Shown here: positions 52,515 to 61,607 of the stretch, piece after piece | How positions within the stretch are numbered: position 1 is the stretch's first letter | Layout: every line of letters begins with the position of its first letter | Assembly: GCF_004784475.1 (NCBI RefSeq) | Contig: NZ_SRRT01000005.1 | Span: forward strand, 248,001 to 312,000 | Direction: 5' to 3' | DNA: 64,000 nucleotides | Origin: Streptomyces bauhiniae | Lineage (GTDB): Bacteria; Actinomycetota; Actinomycetes; Streptomycetales; Streptomycetaceae | The notes under the pieces: model-generated | The model's input: the letters and a program-made list of their open reading frames with translations, nothing else | The model's database searches: none | What the model was told of the DNA's origin: nothing | Made by a program: the position numbers and the translations under genes

Positions 52515-55500
52515 GTGGAAATCCTGACCGAGAACGGGCCGGTGGTTCCGCAGCGAGGAACGGACGGAGCACCAAGCCTTGTCGACCTGCTTTCGACGCA
52601 GGCCCGGATTCGCCCCGACGCCATCGCTGTGGAGTACCGGGACGAGAGCCTCACCTTCGCGGAACTCGTCGAGCGGGCCACGGCGCTGGCGGCAACGCTG
52701 CGCGGCCGCGGAGTGCGCCGCGACGACTGTGTCGGCGTCTTCCTCGAACCCTCCACCGCCCTGCCGGTCGCCGTCTGGGGCGTCCTGTTCGCCGACGCCG
52801 CCTACCTCCCCCTGTCGCCCGACTACCCGGACGAACGGATCCGGGCGATGGCCGAGGACTCCCGCGCCCCGGTGCTGCTCACCGAGGAGCCCCTCCGGGA
52901 CCGGCTCGCCGCCCTCGCGCCGCCCGGCACGGACCTCCTCACCCCGGCCGACACGGCCGACGGCCCCCTGACACCGGCCGGCACGGCGACCGGCCTCCGC
53001 GCCACCGACGCCGGCGAGGTCGGCTTCCCCGCGCCGGGGGACCTCGCCTACGTCATCCACACCTCGGGCAGCACCGGCCGGCCCAAGGGCGTGATGGTCG
53101 AGCACCGCGCCATCGCGCACCAGATGCGCTGGCTGGCCCGGACGTACGGCCTGGGCCCGTCCACCACCGTCCTGCAGAAGACACCGATGAGCTTCGACGC
53201 CGCCCAGTGGGAGATCCTGGCGCCGTGCGTCGGCAGCCGGATCGTGCTGGCCGGCCCCGGCGCCTACCGCGACCCCGAAGCCCTGGTCGACACCGTCGTC
53301 CGGCACGGCGTGACTGTTCTCCAGTGCGTGCCGACCCTGCTCCAGGCGCTGCTGGACACCGAGCGGCTGCCCGCCTGCGAATCGCTGACCCGGGTGTTCT
53401 GCGGCGGGGAGGCACTGTCCCGGCGGCTCGCGCAGCGCTTCGCTGAGACCCTGCGCAAGTGCGAACTGGTCAACCTCTACGGGCCCAGCGAGTGCACCAT
53501 CAACGCCTCGGCCTGCACCGTGGACCCGTCGCCGGTCGCCGGCGGCCCGCCCGGCGTCCCGATCGGCGTCCCCGTGGAGGGGCTGGCCTTCCACGTGCTG
53601 GACGAGCGGATGGAGCCGGTCGCCCCCGGCGCGACGGGCGAGCTGTACATCAGCGGCGTGCAGGTCGCCCGCGGCTATCTGCACCGCCCCGACCTGACCG
53701 CCGAACGCTTCCTGGACAACCCCTTCTCCGACGACCCCGCGCACGCCGTGCTGTACCGTACCGGCGACCTGGTCCACCGGGAGGACGGCACCTACCGGTT
53801 CGGCGGCCGCGTGGACCGGCAGGTGAAGCTGCGCGGCTACCGGGTCGAACTGGACGAGATACGGCTCGCCGTCGAGGCCCACGACTGGGTCAGGAACGCC
53901 GCCGTGCTGGTCAAGGACGATCCGGCGACCGGCTACCAGAACCTGGTGGCCTGCGTCGAACTCAGCCCGCGCGAGGCCGCCCTGATGGACCAGGGCAACC
54001 ACGACCGGCACCACGTCACCAAGTCCGGCCGGTTCCAGGTGCGCGCCCAGCTCTCCGACGGCGGCTGTCGCGACATCGCCGATCTGGCCGGTCGCCGCCG
54101 CGTCGACCTCCCGGGCCGCACCCCCACCGCCGCACAGCGCCGGCGGGTGTTCGCCCGCAAGACCTACCGCTTCTACGAGGGCGGCGACACCCGCCAAAGC
54201 GACCTGCTCGCCCTGCTCGCCGCCCGCACCCCCGGCACCGCCCCGCGCCGGCCCGAGCATCTGACCGCGGCCGGACTCGGCGCCGTCCTGCGCTACTTCG
54301 GCCAATACACCAGCGACGGACGGCTGCTGCCCAAGTACGGGTACGCCTCCCCCGGCTCGCTGTACGCCACTCAGCTCTACCTGGAGACCACCGGCCCGGA
54401 CGGCTGCGCCGGCCTGGCTCCCGGCCACTGGTACTACCACCCGGTGGAGCACCGGCTGTACCTGATCGAGGCCGGGGACGGACAGGCCGGCGGGCCTGGC
54501 ATCCGGTTCCACTTCGCGGGCCGCAGGCGGGCGATCGAGCCGGTGTACCGCAACAACGTCCAGGAGGTACTGGAGATCGAGGCCGGACACATGGTCGGCC
54601 TGCTGGAAGAGGTGCTGCCCGCCCACGGTCTGGACGTCGCCGCCGCCCCGTACACGCCCGAGGCGATGCGCCGGCTGCACTGCGCCGAGGAGGACCACTA
54701 CCTGGGGGCCTTCGACCTGGTGCCGTACCGCGCCGACCGCCCGGACGTCCCCCTGGACGTGTACGTGCAGATCCATCCCGGCCGCGTGCCCGGCATGACG
54801 GCCGGCCAGTACCGCTACACCGACGGAACGCTGGAGCGGATCGCGGACGAGCTGGTGCTCAAGCGGCATGTGATCGCCATCAACCAACAAGTCTACGAGC
54901 GCGCCGCGTTCGGCGTCACGCTGGTCAGCCCCGGGCCGGAGCACCCGCACTCCTACCTGGACCTGGGACGCCGGCTCCAGCGGCTCCAGATGAATGACGC
55001 CGGCTTCGGCTTCATGTCCTCCGGATACAGCTCCAGGACCGGCCACAACCTGCCTGCCGCCAGGCGCATGGAGGCCGTGCTGCGGTCCTGCGGCCGGCCC
55101 ACGGGCCCGTCGTACTTCTTCGTCGGCGGCAAGGTCAGCCCCGGACAGCTCGCCCACCGGGGCATGCGCGAGGACAGCGTGCACATGCAGGGGCCGACCG
55201 AGATGATCAGGGCCGACCTGGTGGAGCTGCTGCCCGACTACATGGTGCCCAACCGCCTGGTGGTGATGGACCGGCTGCCGCTGACCGCCAACGGCAAGGT
55301 CGACCTGCGGGCACTGGAGACGGCGCCGGAGACGGACTTCACGGCCGCCGACCGGCCCTTCGTCGCGCCGCGGACCACCACCGAGCGGATCGTCCGCGAG
55401 CTGTGGCAGGCCGGGACGGGACAGCGGGACGCCTCCGTGCGGGACGACTTCTTCGAGTGCGGCGGCAACTCCCTCATCGCGGTCGGGCTGGTGCACCGCG

Positions 55501-56447
55501 TCAACCGCCGGTTCGGCTGCGCGCTGCCGATGCAGGTGCTGTTCGGGTCCCCGACCATCGAGGAGCTGGCCCGGCGGGTCGACGGGCTGCGGGGCGCCTC
55601 CGCCTCCCGGCTGGTGCCACTGGGCGCCGCCCGCTCCGGCCGGCCCGTCTACTGCTGGCCGGGCCTCGGCGGCTATCCGATGAACCTGCGCCCGCTGGCC
55701 CGCCGGCTCGACACCGGCCGGCCGTTCCTCGGCATCCAGGCCCACGGCGTCAACGCGGGCGAGGAGCCGTACGCCACCATCGCCGAGATGGCGGCACGGG
55801 ACGTGCGGGCCATCACCGACGCCCAGCCGGACGGCCCGTACACACTGTGCGGCTACTCCTTCGGCGCGCGGGTTGCCTTCGAGACCGTCCACCTGCTGGA
55901 GCGCGACGGGCGCCGGGTCGACCGGCTGTTCCTGATCGCCCCCGGCTCACCGAAGCTCCGCACGGCGGGCGGCGGCCACGCCTCGTACACCGACCCCGCC
56001 TATCTGACCATCCTGTACTCGGTCTTCACGGGGACCGTCACCGGACCGGCGCTGGAGGCGTGTCTGCGAGCCACCACGGACGAGGAGAGCTTCGTCTCCC
56101 ATCTGGCCGAGCACATCGACGGCCTGGACGGCGAGCTGGTCCGCCGGATCACCGCGGTGGTCCGGCGAACCTACGAGTTCCGCTACACCTTCGCGGAGCT
56201 GCGGTCCCGGCGGATCCAGGCACCGGTGACCGTCGTGAAGGCGGCGGACGACGACTACTCCTTCCTCGACGACAGCACCGGCTGGTCGGCCGCCGCGCCG
56301 GAGATCCACGAACTCGCCGTCGACCATTACGGCATCCTGCGCGAGCCCGGCGTCGACGAACTGGCCCGCCTGATCGGCGCCCGTCTCGCGCCCACGGACC
56401 TGCCCGCCGAAAACACCGGGCCGGCATCGGCCGCCCGGACCGTCTGA
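52515..56447 (+). CDS. indC: Indigoidine-synthetase-type NRPS (A-Ox-T-TE), glutamine-specific
   Basis: 1310 residues from GTG 52515 (gggggac upstream). Adenylation domain: A3 HTSGSTGRPKG, A5 NLYGPSECT; binding-pocket code D-A-W-Q-F-G-L-I-N-K (K928), which predicts L-glutamine. Between A8 and A10 (about 480-890) lies an FMN-dependent Ox domain (RKTYRFYEGGDTRQSDLL, KYGYASPGSLYATQLYLE, LAPGHWYYHPVEHRLYL). Carrier domain serine S986 in FFECGGNSL; thioesterase S1115 in GYSFGA with late VDHYGIL. Order, length and code match IndC/BpsA, which oxidise and cyclise glutamine to an aminopyridinedione that dimerises to blue indigoidine. No indA or indB homologue is present. Confidence 0.92.
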   Translation: MEILTENGPVVPQRGTDGAPSLVDLLSTQARIRPDAIAVEYRDESLTFAELVERATALAATLRGRGVRRDDCVGVFLEPSTALPVAVWGVLFADAAYLPLSPDYPDERIRAMAEDSRAPVLLTEEPLRDRLAALAPPGTDLLTPADTADGPLTPAGTATGLRATDAGEVGFPAPGDLAYVIHTSGSTGRPKGVMVEHRAIAHQMRWLARTYGLGPSTTVLQKTPMSFDAAQWEILAPCVGSRIVLAGPGAYRDPEALVDTVVRHGVTVLQCVPTLLQALLDTERLPACESLTRVFCGGEALSRRLAQRFAETLRKCELVNLYGPSECTINASACTVDPSPVAGGPPGVPIGVPVEGLAFHVLDERMEPVAPGATGELYISGVQVARGYLHRPDLTAERFLDNPFSDDPAHAVLYRTGDLVHREDGTYRFGGRVDRQVKLRGYRVELDEIRLAVEAHDWVRNAAVLVKDDPATGYQNLVACVELSPREAALMDQGNHDRHHVTKSGRFQVRAQLSDGGCRDIADLAGRRRVDLPGRTPTAAQRRRVFARKTYRFYEGGDTRQSDLLALLAARTPGTAPRRPEHLTAAGLGAVLRYFGQYTSDGRLLPKYGYASPGSLYATQLYLETTGPDGCAGLAPGHWYYHPVEHRLYLIEAGDGQAGGPGIRFHFAGRRRAIEPVYRNNVQEVLEIEAGHMVGLLEEVLPAHGLDVAAAPYTPEAMRRLHCAEEDHYLGAFDLVPYRADRPDVPLDVYVQIHPGRVPGMTAGQYRYTDGTLERIADELVLKRHVIAINQQVYERAAFGVTLVSPGPEHPHSYLDLGRRLQRLQMNDAGFGFMSSGYSSRTGHNLPAARRMEAVLRSCGRPTGPSYFFVGGKVSPGQLAHRGMREDSVHMQGPTEMIRADLVELLPDYMVPNRLVVMDRLPLTANGKVDLRALETAPETDFTAADRPFVAPRTTTERIVRELWQAGTGQRDASVRDDFFECGGNSLIAVGLVHRVNRRFGCALPMQVLFGSPTIEELARRVDGLRGASASRLVPLGAARSGRPVYCWPGLGGYPMNLRPLARRLDTGRPFLGIQAHGVNAGEEPYATIAEMAARDVRAITDAQPDGPYTLCGYSFGARVAFETVHLLERDGRRVDRLFLIAPGSPKLRTAGGGHASYTDPAYLTILYSVFTGTVTGPALEACLRATTDEESFVSHLAEHIDGLDGELVRRITAVVRRTYEFRYTFAELRSRRIQAPVTVVKAADDDYSFLDDSTGWSAAAPEIHELAVDHYGILREPGVDELARLIGARLAPTDLPAENTGPASAARTV

Positions 56448-56468
56448 CAACCATCCAGGGAGACCACC

Positions 56469-56693
56469 GTGCCGCACGTCAACATCAAGCACTTCCCCAC
56501 TCCGGTCGGCGAGGAGCAGTCGGCCCGTCTGGTCGCCGCGATCACCGCGGCGCTGACGGAGAACCTCGGCTGCACCGAGGACGCCGTGTCCATCGCCCTG
56601 GAGCCCGTCGACCCGTCCGAGTGGACCGAGCGCGTCTACCGCCCGGAAGTGGTGGAGCGGCGCGAACTGCTCCACAAGCTGCCGAACTACTGA
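56469..56693 (+). CDS. 4-oxalocrotonate tautomerase-family small protein
   Basis: 74 residues. Starts M-PHVNIKHFPTPVGEEQSARL; Pro2 becomes the N-terminal catalytic base after Met removal, the hallmark of tautomerases. It resembles PptA-like members. It follows the synthetase by 21 bp with ggga before a GTG start. It may tautomerise the keto/enol or imine/enamine form of the heterocycle made by the synthetase, or p-aminophenylpyruvate. Confidence 0.85.
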   Translation: MPHVNIKHFPTPVGEEQSARLVAAITAALTENLGCTEDAVSIALEPVDPSEWTERVYRPEVVERRELLHKLPNY

Positions 56694-56712
56694 ACCGGTC
56701 CCTGAGACAGGA

Positions 56713-56754
56713 GAGGCCCCGCGCGGCCGGAGCGATCCGGCGGCGCGGGGCCTC
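56713..56754. terminator. Bidirectional hairpin terminator
   Basis: Perfect 12-bp stem gaggccccgcgc / gcgcggggcctc (56713-56724 with 56743-56754), between the convergent tautomerase and aminotransferase genes. Confidence 0.85.
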
Positions 56755-56776
56755 TGCCTGCGGGCGGCGACCGTGG

Positions 56777-57405
56777 TCAGAGCCGCTTGCGGAACACCCC
56801 GGCGGCCACCAGGAAGGCGTCGTTACCATGCGCCTCGCTGATCGAGACGCGTACGCCCTCGCCTGCGAACGGGCGGACCACCACACCGGCCTCGGCGCAG
56901 GCCGCGGCGAAGTCGAAACTGTGGTCACCGAGCGGCAGCCAGACGAAGTCGGCCTCGGAGTCGGCGACCGTCCAGCCCTGCGCGCGCAGCGAGGCGGTCA
57001 CCCGCGCCCGCTCACCGACCAGCGACTCCACCCGCTTCAGCAGGGCGTCCTCGACGCGCAGCGAGGCGATGGCGGCGTCCCGGGCGAGCTGGCTGACGCC
57101 GAACGGGACGGCCGTCTTGCGCAGCGCGGCGGCGACCGGCTCGTGCGCGATCGCGAAGCCGACCTCGGCGGGACGCCGAAGTGCCGCGCGAGTTCCGCGG
57201 TGAGCGCGCCGACGCCCATGTCGGGGTAGCGGTTGAAGGCGCCCGCCGCGGCGACCGCGGTCTCCAGGACGCCGGGCAGCGGCGGGCAGGGGTTCTCGTT
57301 GGCGGACAGGACGAAGGAGTCGTCATAGTCCGGCTTTCCGGGGCGGTGGGCGGAGAGGGCGTCCAGATCCGGCCGGGGACGGGGGCCGTGCTGACGTTCG
57401 GTCAC
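56777..57405 (-). pseudogene. HisC-type aminotransferase with internal deletion
   Basis: GTG 57405 overlaps the lyase stop. The N-terminus (FVLSANENPCPPLPGV, FNRYPDMGVGALTAELARHF) and C-terminus (VGFAIAHEPVAAALRKTAVP, DFVWLPLG, GVRVSISE) match histidinol-phosphate/aromatic aminotransferases. About 440 bases between residue ~76 and the VGFAI strand are missing, and the frame shifts at about 57188. The lost part includes the PLP lysine (SKAYGLAG region) and Asn/Asp/Tyr cofactor contacts. An intact copy would turn p-aminophenylpyruvate into p-aminophenylalanine. As written it is dead; an assembly collapse is possible. Confidence 0.8.
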
Positions 57406-58924
57406 AGGGTTGTTGCCTTCCTCGGAGGGGCGGTGCGGGAGGCCGGTGAGCCGCTCACTCGGGTGCCGAGGGGCCCGGGGCGTGGACCGTCGGCGGCGTC
57501 CGGCTGCCCGCCGAGGGCACGGTCGACGAGCAGCCCTGCCGCCCCGGTGTAGCCGTCGGGGTCCAGCAGGCCGGCGAGTTCGCCGTCGGCGAAGGCGTCC
57601 TTCAGCTCGGGCAGTTCGGTGAGGATCTCGGCCAGGGGCCGGCCGTCGCGGTCGGCCAGGACAGAGGCCAGGGTGAGGCACCGGCGGGCGGTCGCCTTGC
57701 CGGTCCGGGGCGTGAGGACGGCGGTGATCCGCTCGGTGACGATCTGCCCGCCCGTCAGATCCAGGTTGGCGCGCATCCACTCCGGCCGTACGGTCAGCCC
57801 CTCGGCCAGCTCCACCGTGGTGTGGGCGGCGCCGCCCGCCAGCCGCAGGCACTCGCACAGCAGGAGCCACTCCGCGTGCCAGGCGCCCCCGGACCGCTCG
57901 TCCTCCGTGGTCAGACACTGGGTCAGGCCGGCCGCCAGGACGGGGACTTGCAGCGCGGCGGAGCGGATCAGTGTCGCGAGCACCGGGTTGCGCTTGTGCG
58001 GCATGGCGGACGAGGCCCCGCGGCCGGCCGGAGCGGGCTCGCAGACCTCTCCCACCTCGGTCCGGGCCAGGACCTGCACGTCCACGGCGAGCTTCCCGGG
58101 GGACGCCGCGGTGTGGGACAGCGCGGCGGCCAGGTCGGCGACCGGGGTGCGCAGCACGTGCCACGGCAGGACGGGCCGGGCCAGCCCCGTCTCCTCCGCC
58201 TAGGCCGCGGTCAGCCGGTCCAGGTAGTCGCCGAGCCCGTCGTCGGGGACGCCGCCGTCGACCTTCGCGTACTCCAGGTATCCGGCGAGCGTGCCGGCGG
58301 CGCCGCCGAGCGCCACCGGCAGCCCGTGGGTCAGGACCCGCTTCAGCCACTCGGCGGACGCCAGCACCAGGTGGTGCCAGCCCGCCGCCTTGAGGCCGAA
58401 GGCGGTGGGCACGGCGTGCAGGGTCAGTGTGCGGCCGGCCATCGGGGTGTCGCGGTGCTCGCGGGCGAGGCCGGCCAGCGCGTCGGCCGTGCGGCGCAGG
58501 TCGGCGAGGATCAGCCGCAGCGCCTGGGCGGCGACCAGCATGGCCCCCGTGTCCAGGATGTCCTGGCTGGTGGAGCCGCGGCGGTCGGATCGTCGGCGGC
58601 GACGACGGCCGTGAACGCCTGGACCAGGCCGACCACCGGATTGGCGGTCTCCCTGGCGGCCTGGGCCAGGGTCCGGGCGTCCAGCCGCTCGGCACGCGCG
58701 GCGGAGCTGATCGCTGCGGCGGCGGACGCGGGCAGCGTACCCAGCCGGGCCTGGGCCCTGGCCAGGGCCGCCTCGGCGTCGAGCATCGCCTGGAGCCACG
58801 CCCGGTCCCCGGTGGCCGCCTCAACGGGGGTGCCGACCCGCACCGGGGAGAGCAGCCCGGCGTCGATGTCCTGGTCGATGTCCCGGTCGTCGACGGCGTG
58901 GGTGTCGATGGTGTGGTCGTTCAT
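57402..58924 (-). pseudogene. creD: CreD-like nitrosuccinate lyase, frameshifted and amber-interrupted
   Basis: ATG 58924 overlaps the CreE-like stop. Reading: LLSPVRVGTPVEAATGDRAW, AFTAVVAADDP, frameshift near 58580, RGSTSQDILDTGAMLVAAQA, HAVPTAFGLKAAGW, YLDRLTAA, TAG (58202-58200), AEETGLARPVLPWH, ASSAMPHKRNPV. The last is the superfamily signature. This is the 3-carboxymuconate-cycloisomerase-like branch of the fumarase/argininosuccinate-lyase superfamily that includes CreD, which splits nitrosuccinate into fumarate and nitrous acid. At the frameshift about 16 bases, probably between two CCGCGG repeats, seem lost with the EYVH codons. Two independent lesions argue for real decay. Confidence 0.8.
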
Positions 58925-60894
58925 GCCACGGCTTCCCCGGCGTCGCTGCGAGCGTCGGTGGGGGCGTGGGTGCGGGCCTCGTCCGCCAGCAGGGTCAGCA
59001 CGGCGGCGGCGATCGCGTCGGAGTCCTCGACGGTGACCGAGCCGACGCCCGGCCGGATGCCGGCCGCGGTGACCCAGTGCACCGATTCGGTCGGCACACC
59101 GTGCACGAACCGGCGCGGATGGGCACGGCCCTCGGCGTCGACCGGATGATGCGGCCGGCCGGACACGGCGACGGCACCGGTCTCGTACTCGCTGCCGCAC
59201 TCACCGAGGATCCGGTACGGCACGTACTGGCCGGTCGTCAGCAGGTGCCGCATCAGCCGGTCGTCGGTACGGCGCAGGTCCGGCTCGGGCAGCCGGGCCT
59301 CGATCAGCGCGCCGGCCCGGTGCCGCCGCCCCGGCGTCCGGCGGGAACTCACCTCGAAGGCGGCGCCGCCGTCCGTGACCGCCTCGACGACCATGCCGGG
59401 GCCGACGATCTCGACCGTGCCGGCCTCCACCAGCGCGATCAGCTCCTCGATCCTGGAGGTGGGCGGTCCGATCGACAGGAAGGCGTTGAGCGGGGTGTAC
59501 CAGTGTTCCAGTTCGTTCCGGTGGGAGTTCCCTTCCAGACCGCCGTGGTCGACGGCGAGCCGGATCTCGTTGCGCAGGTCCCGCAGCACGTCGAGAGCGG
59601 CCTTGAGCGGCCCACTGACATTGCCCCGGCGGGCCTCTACGACGTCCTGCCGCAGATACGCCAGCAGCCAGGCGCGGAAGTCCTCCGCCGTGGCGAACTC
59701 CTCCTCCCGGTACGGCTCGGCGATCCGGTCCCAGTCCCAGCGCTCGGCGGCAGAAACCCCCACGGCGTCGAGCAGCCGGGCCTTGTCCGCCGCCGAGTCG
59801 GCGACGCGCAGGAAGCGGTCGGTGAACGCCGCCAGTTCGGCCGCCTCGACCCCGTCGACCAAGAGCGCCGCGTAGTACACGCTCTCCACCTCGGCGGTGA
59901 TGAGGGGCCACAGATGGGTGCTGAACCGGATCCACTCGCCGTCGGCCGCGAGCGCACGCAGTTCGTCCGTCTTCTCCACCGTCAGCAGCCGCGGCCGGTA
60001 CCGTCCGTAGGCGCCCTTCTCGTTCTCGCCGCGGGCGTGGTACGGAACGCCGCGCCGGGATCCGGCGATGATGCGCGGCTCCCGCCCGGACGGGCGGTAG
60101 ACCAGCCGGCCGTCCACCCGCTCGAACGAGCCGCCCCGCCCGGCGGTCAACAGGGCCATGTGGTCGAAGAAGTTGAGCCCGAGACCGCGCAGTACGACGC
60201 TCTCGCCCGGCTCGATCCGGGAGTGGTCCGTGTCGGCCGGGTTCGCCGGGTCGAGATACACCAGGCCGTGTTCGGCGGCGAAGGCACCGAGCCGCTGCTC
60301 CAGGGCGGTGGCCTGCACCGGGACGTGGCCCTGCGCCAGCACCACCGCGTTCAGGCCCGACAGTCGCGTGCCGTCGGCGAGCAGCAGGGTCTGGCGTCCG
60401 CCGTGCACACCGGACTCGTCGTCCAGCGCGACGGCGTACGCCCGGTGGACGCGGATCTCCAGGTGCTCCGGAGCCTGCGCGACCAGCGTCCGGAACACCC
60501 GGCCCAGGTAGTGCCCGTAGAACGCGCGGGTGGGGTAGGTGTCCGGGCCGAGGCGACGGGCCTCCGCGAGGGCCTCCCCGGGAACGGGGACCGTGCCGGA
60601 CGCCACGTCCCGGGCCCACTCGTAGAGGCTCGGCCCGTCCTCGACCGGTCCCACCAGGTTCACGCTGGAGTCGGCGAACACGGTGACCTGGGAGGCCACG
60701 GTGTTCATCAGCAGTTCTCGGGACTGGTCGGTGCGCCACACCCGGCCGGGTCCCGGCGGATACGGGTCGACGACGTGGACCGTGATGCGGCCGGCGGACG
60801 GGGACTTCCGCTCCTGGGCGATCAGACGCTCCAGAACCGAGAGCCCACGGGGGCCGGCCCCGACGATGGCCATGGACGACGTACTGCTCTTCAC
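58921..60894 (-). CDS. creE: CreE-like FAD-dependent aspartate N-monooxygenase
   Basis: 657 residues from GTG 60894 (GGAG 7 nt upstream; ATG 60873 is an internal alternative). FAD motif MAIVGAGPRGLSVLERL (G12, G14, G17), then VVDPYPPGPGRVWRTDQS and LLMNTVASQVTVFADSSV, typical of the NAD_binding_9 flavoproteins. CreE and its homologues (FzmM, KinJ-type clusters) oxidise L-aspartate to nitrosuccinate. The length and the 4-nt overlap with a CreD-like lyase gene downstream are the expected creE-creD arrangement. It appears intact. Confidence 0.85.
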   Translation of the reverse strand: MKSSTSSMAIVGAGPRGLSVLERLIAQERKSPSAGRITVHVVDPYPPGPGRVWRTDQSRELLMNTVASQVTVFADSSVNLVGPVEDGPSLYEWARDVASGTVPVPGEALAEARRLGPDTYPTRAFYGHYLGRVFRTLVAQAPEHLEIRVHRAYAVALDDESGVHGGRQTLLLADGTRLSGLNAVVLAQGHVPVQATALEQRLGAFAAEHGLVYLDPANPADTDHSRIEPGESVVLRGLGLNFFDHMALLTAGRGGSFERVDGRLVYRPSGREPRIIAGSRRGVPYHARGENEKGAYGRYRPRLLTVEKTDELRALAADGEWIRFSTHLWPLITAEVESVYYAALLVDGVEAAELAAFTDRFLRVADSAADKARLLDAVGVSAAERWDWDRIAEPYREEEFATAEDFRAWLLAYLRQDVVEARRGNVSGPLKAALDVLRDLRNEIRLAVDHGGLEGNSHRNELEHWYTPLNAFLSIGPPTSRIEELIALVEAGTVEIVGPGMVVEAVTDGGAAFEVSSRRTPGRRHRAGALIEARLPEPDLRRTDDRLMRHLLTTGQYVPYRILGECGSEYETGAVAVSGRPHHPVDAEGRAHPRRFVHGVPTESVHWVTAAGIRPGVGSVTVEDSDAIAAAVLTLLADEARTHAPTDARSDAGEAVA

Positions 60895-61607
60895 GAGTGT
60901 TCTCCGCTCGACGGTGGAGGGGACGAGGGAAGCGGAAGGGGGAAACCGGCGCTGCGGCCCGGGCCGGGGTGCACGGGGGCACGGAGCGGCGGACGAGGCC
61001 GCGGACGACGCCGGAACACCGGCGGACCGGGGAAAGGCCGAGGGAACCCGCGGCCGAAGAAGGCCGGGGGCACGGCCGCCATGGCACGGGCCGACACCCT
61101 CAGGGGCCAGACCCCGGGTGCGGGAACGCGCCCGTTCGGCGGGCGGAGGAGGGCGGACGCCGGGGCGCCCGGACCCGTCCGGACTTAGCGGAGAGGGCTG
61201 GGGATGAGGTCCTGGATCACGTCCGCACGGACGGAACACTCTTCCGCGCCACGTGCCGAAGCCCTCAGCGTGGCAGCGTCGGCCGCTGCGGCGACATCGC
61301 GCAGACCGCGGCCGGACTCCCGGAGCGCCATCGGTTTCCCCCGTGGAAAGGACTGTTGTCACGGCCGTTCGCGGAACGCCGCTCTGACATGACAGCAACT
61401 ATGTGAAGGCCGCCCCGCCGCGGACAAGGCAGTTAATCCCTCGGATACGCGCACTACCGGCAAGCGAGGGATGTAAAGCAGGACGGATGGGCACCGAAGG
61501 GGGAAGTCCGCCGCCCGGTCGATGTCACCGCCGGGGAAAAGGGGGGTGCCTCTATGTCCTGCGTCAGGCACCGCTGTCGGTTTTGGGGTGATTCGGTCTT
61601 GCTGAGG
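60895..61607. other. Long non-coding leader upstream of the CreE-like gene
   Basis: About 700 bases without a credible gene between the CreE-like start and the IS110 remnant. A leftward promoter-like element lies at 61398-61427; if used, it gives a 5' leader of about 500 bases. No riboswitch fold was recognised. Confidence 0.4.
61398..61427 (-). promoter_or_regulatory. Putative promoter for the CreE-like operon
   Basis: Leftward TTGTCC (61427-61422), 18-base spacer, CATAGT (61403-61398). The same -10 hexamer, spacing and a similar -35 occur before the synthetase gene. Confidence 0.4.

Noticed and set aside
52260..55892. 1210-codon frame antisense to the synthetase
   Set aside because: No recognisable motif; the plus-strand NRPS accounts for the codon bias.
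52515..56447. Free-standing SagB-type azoline dehydrogenase or peptide NRPS with condensation domain
   Set aside because: The oxidase lies inside the adenylation domain and no condensation domain is present; architecture is that of indigoidine synthetase.
32685..58202. Pyrrolysine or other genetic recoding of TAG
   Set aside because: No pyl genes or suppressor tRNA in the window, and a transposase relic with a separate frameshift is among the TAG genes; decay is simpler. Kept only as a testable anomaly.
60895..61398. N-terminal extension of the CreE-like protein
   Set aside because: Frame is open but Arg/Pro-rich without family match; the flavin motif begins right after GTG 60894, which has a good ribosome site.
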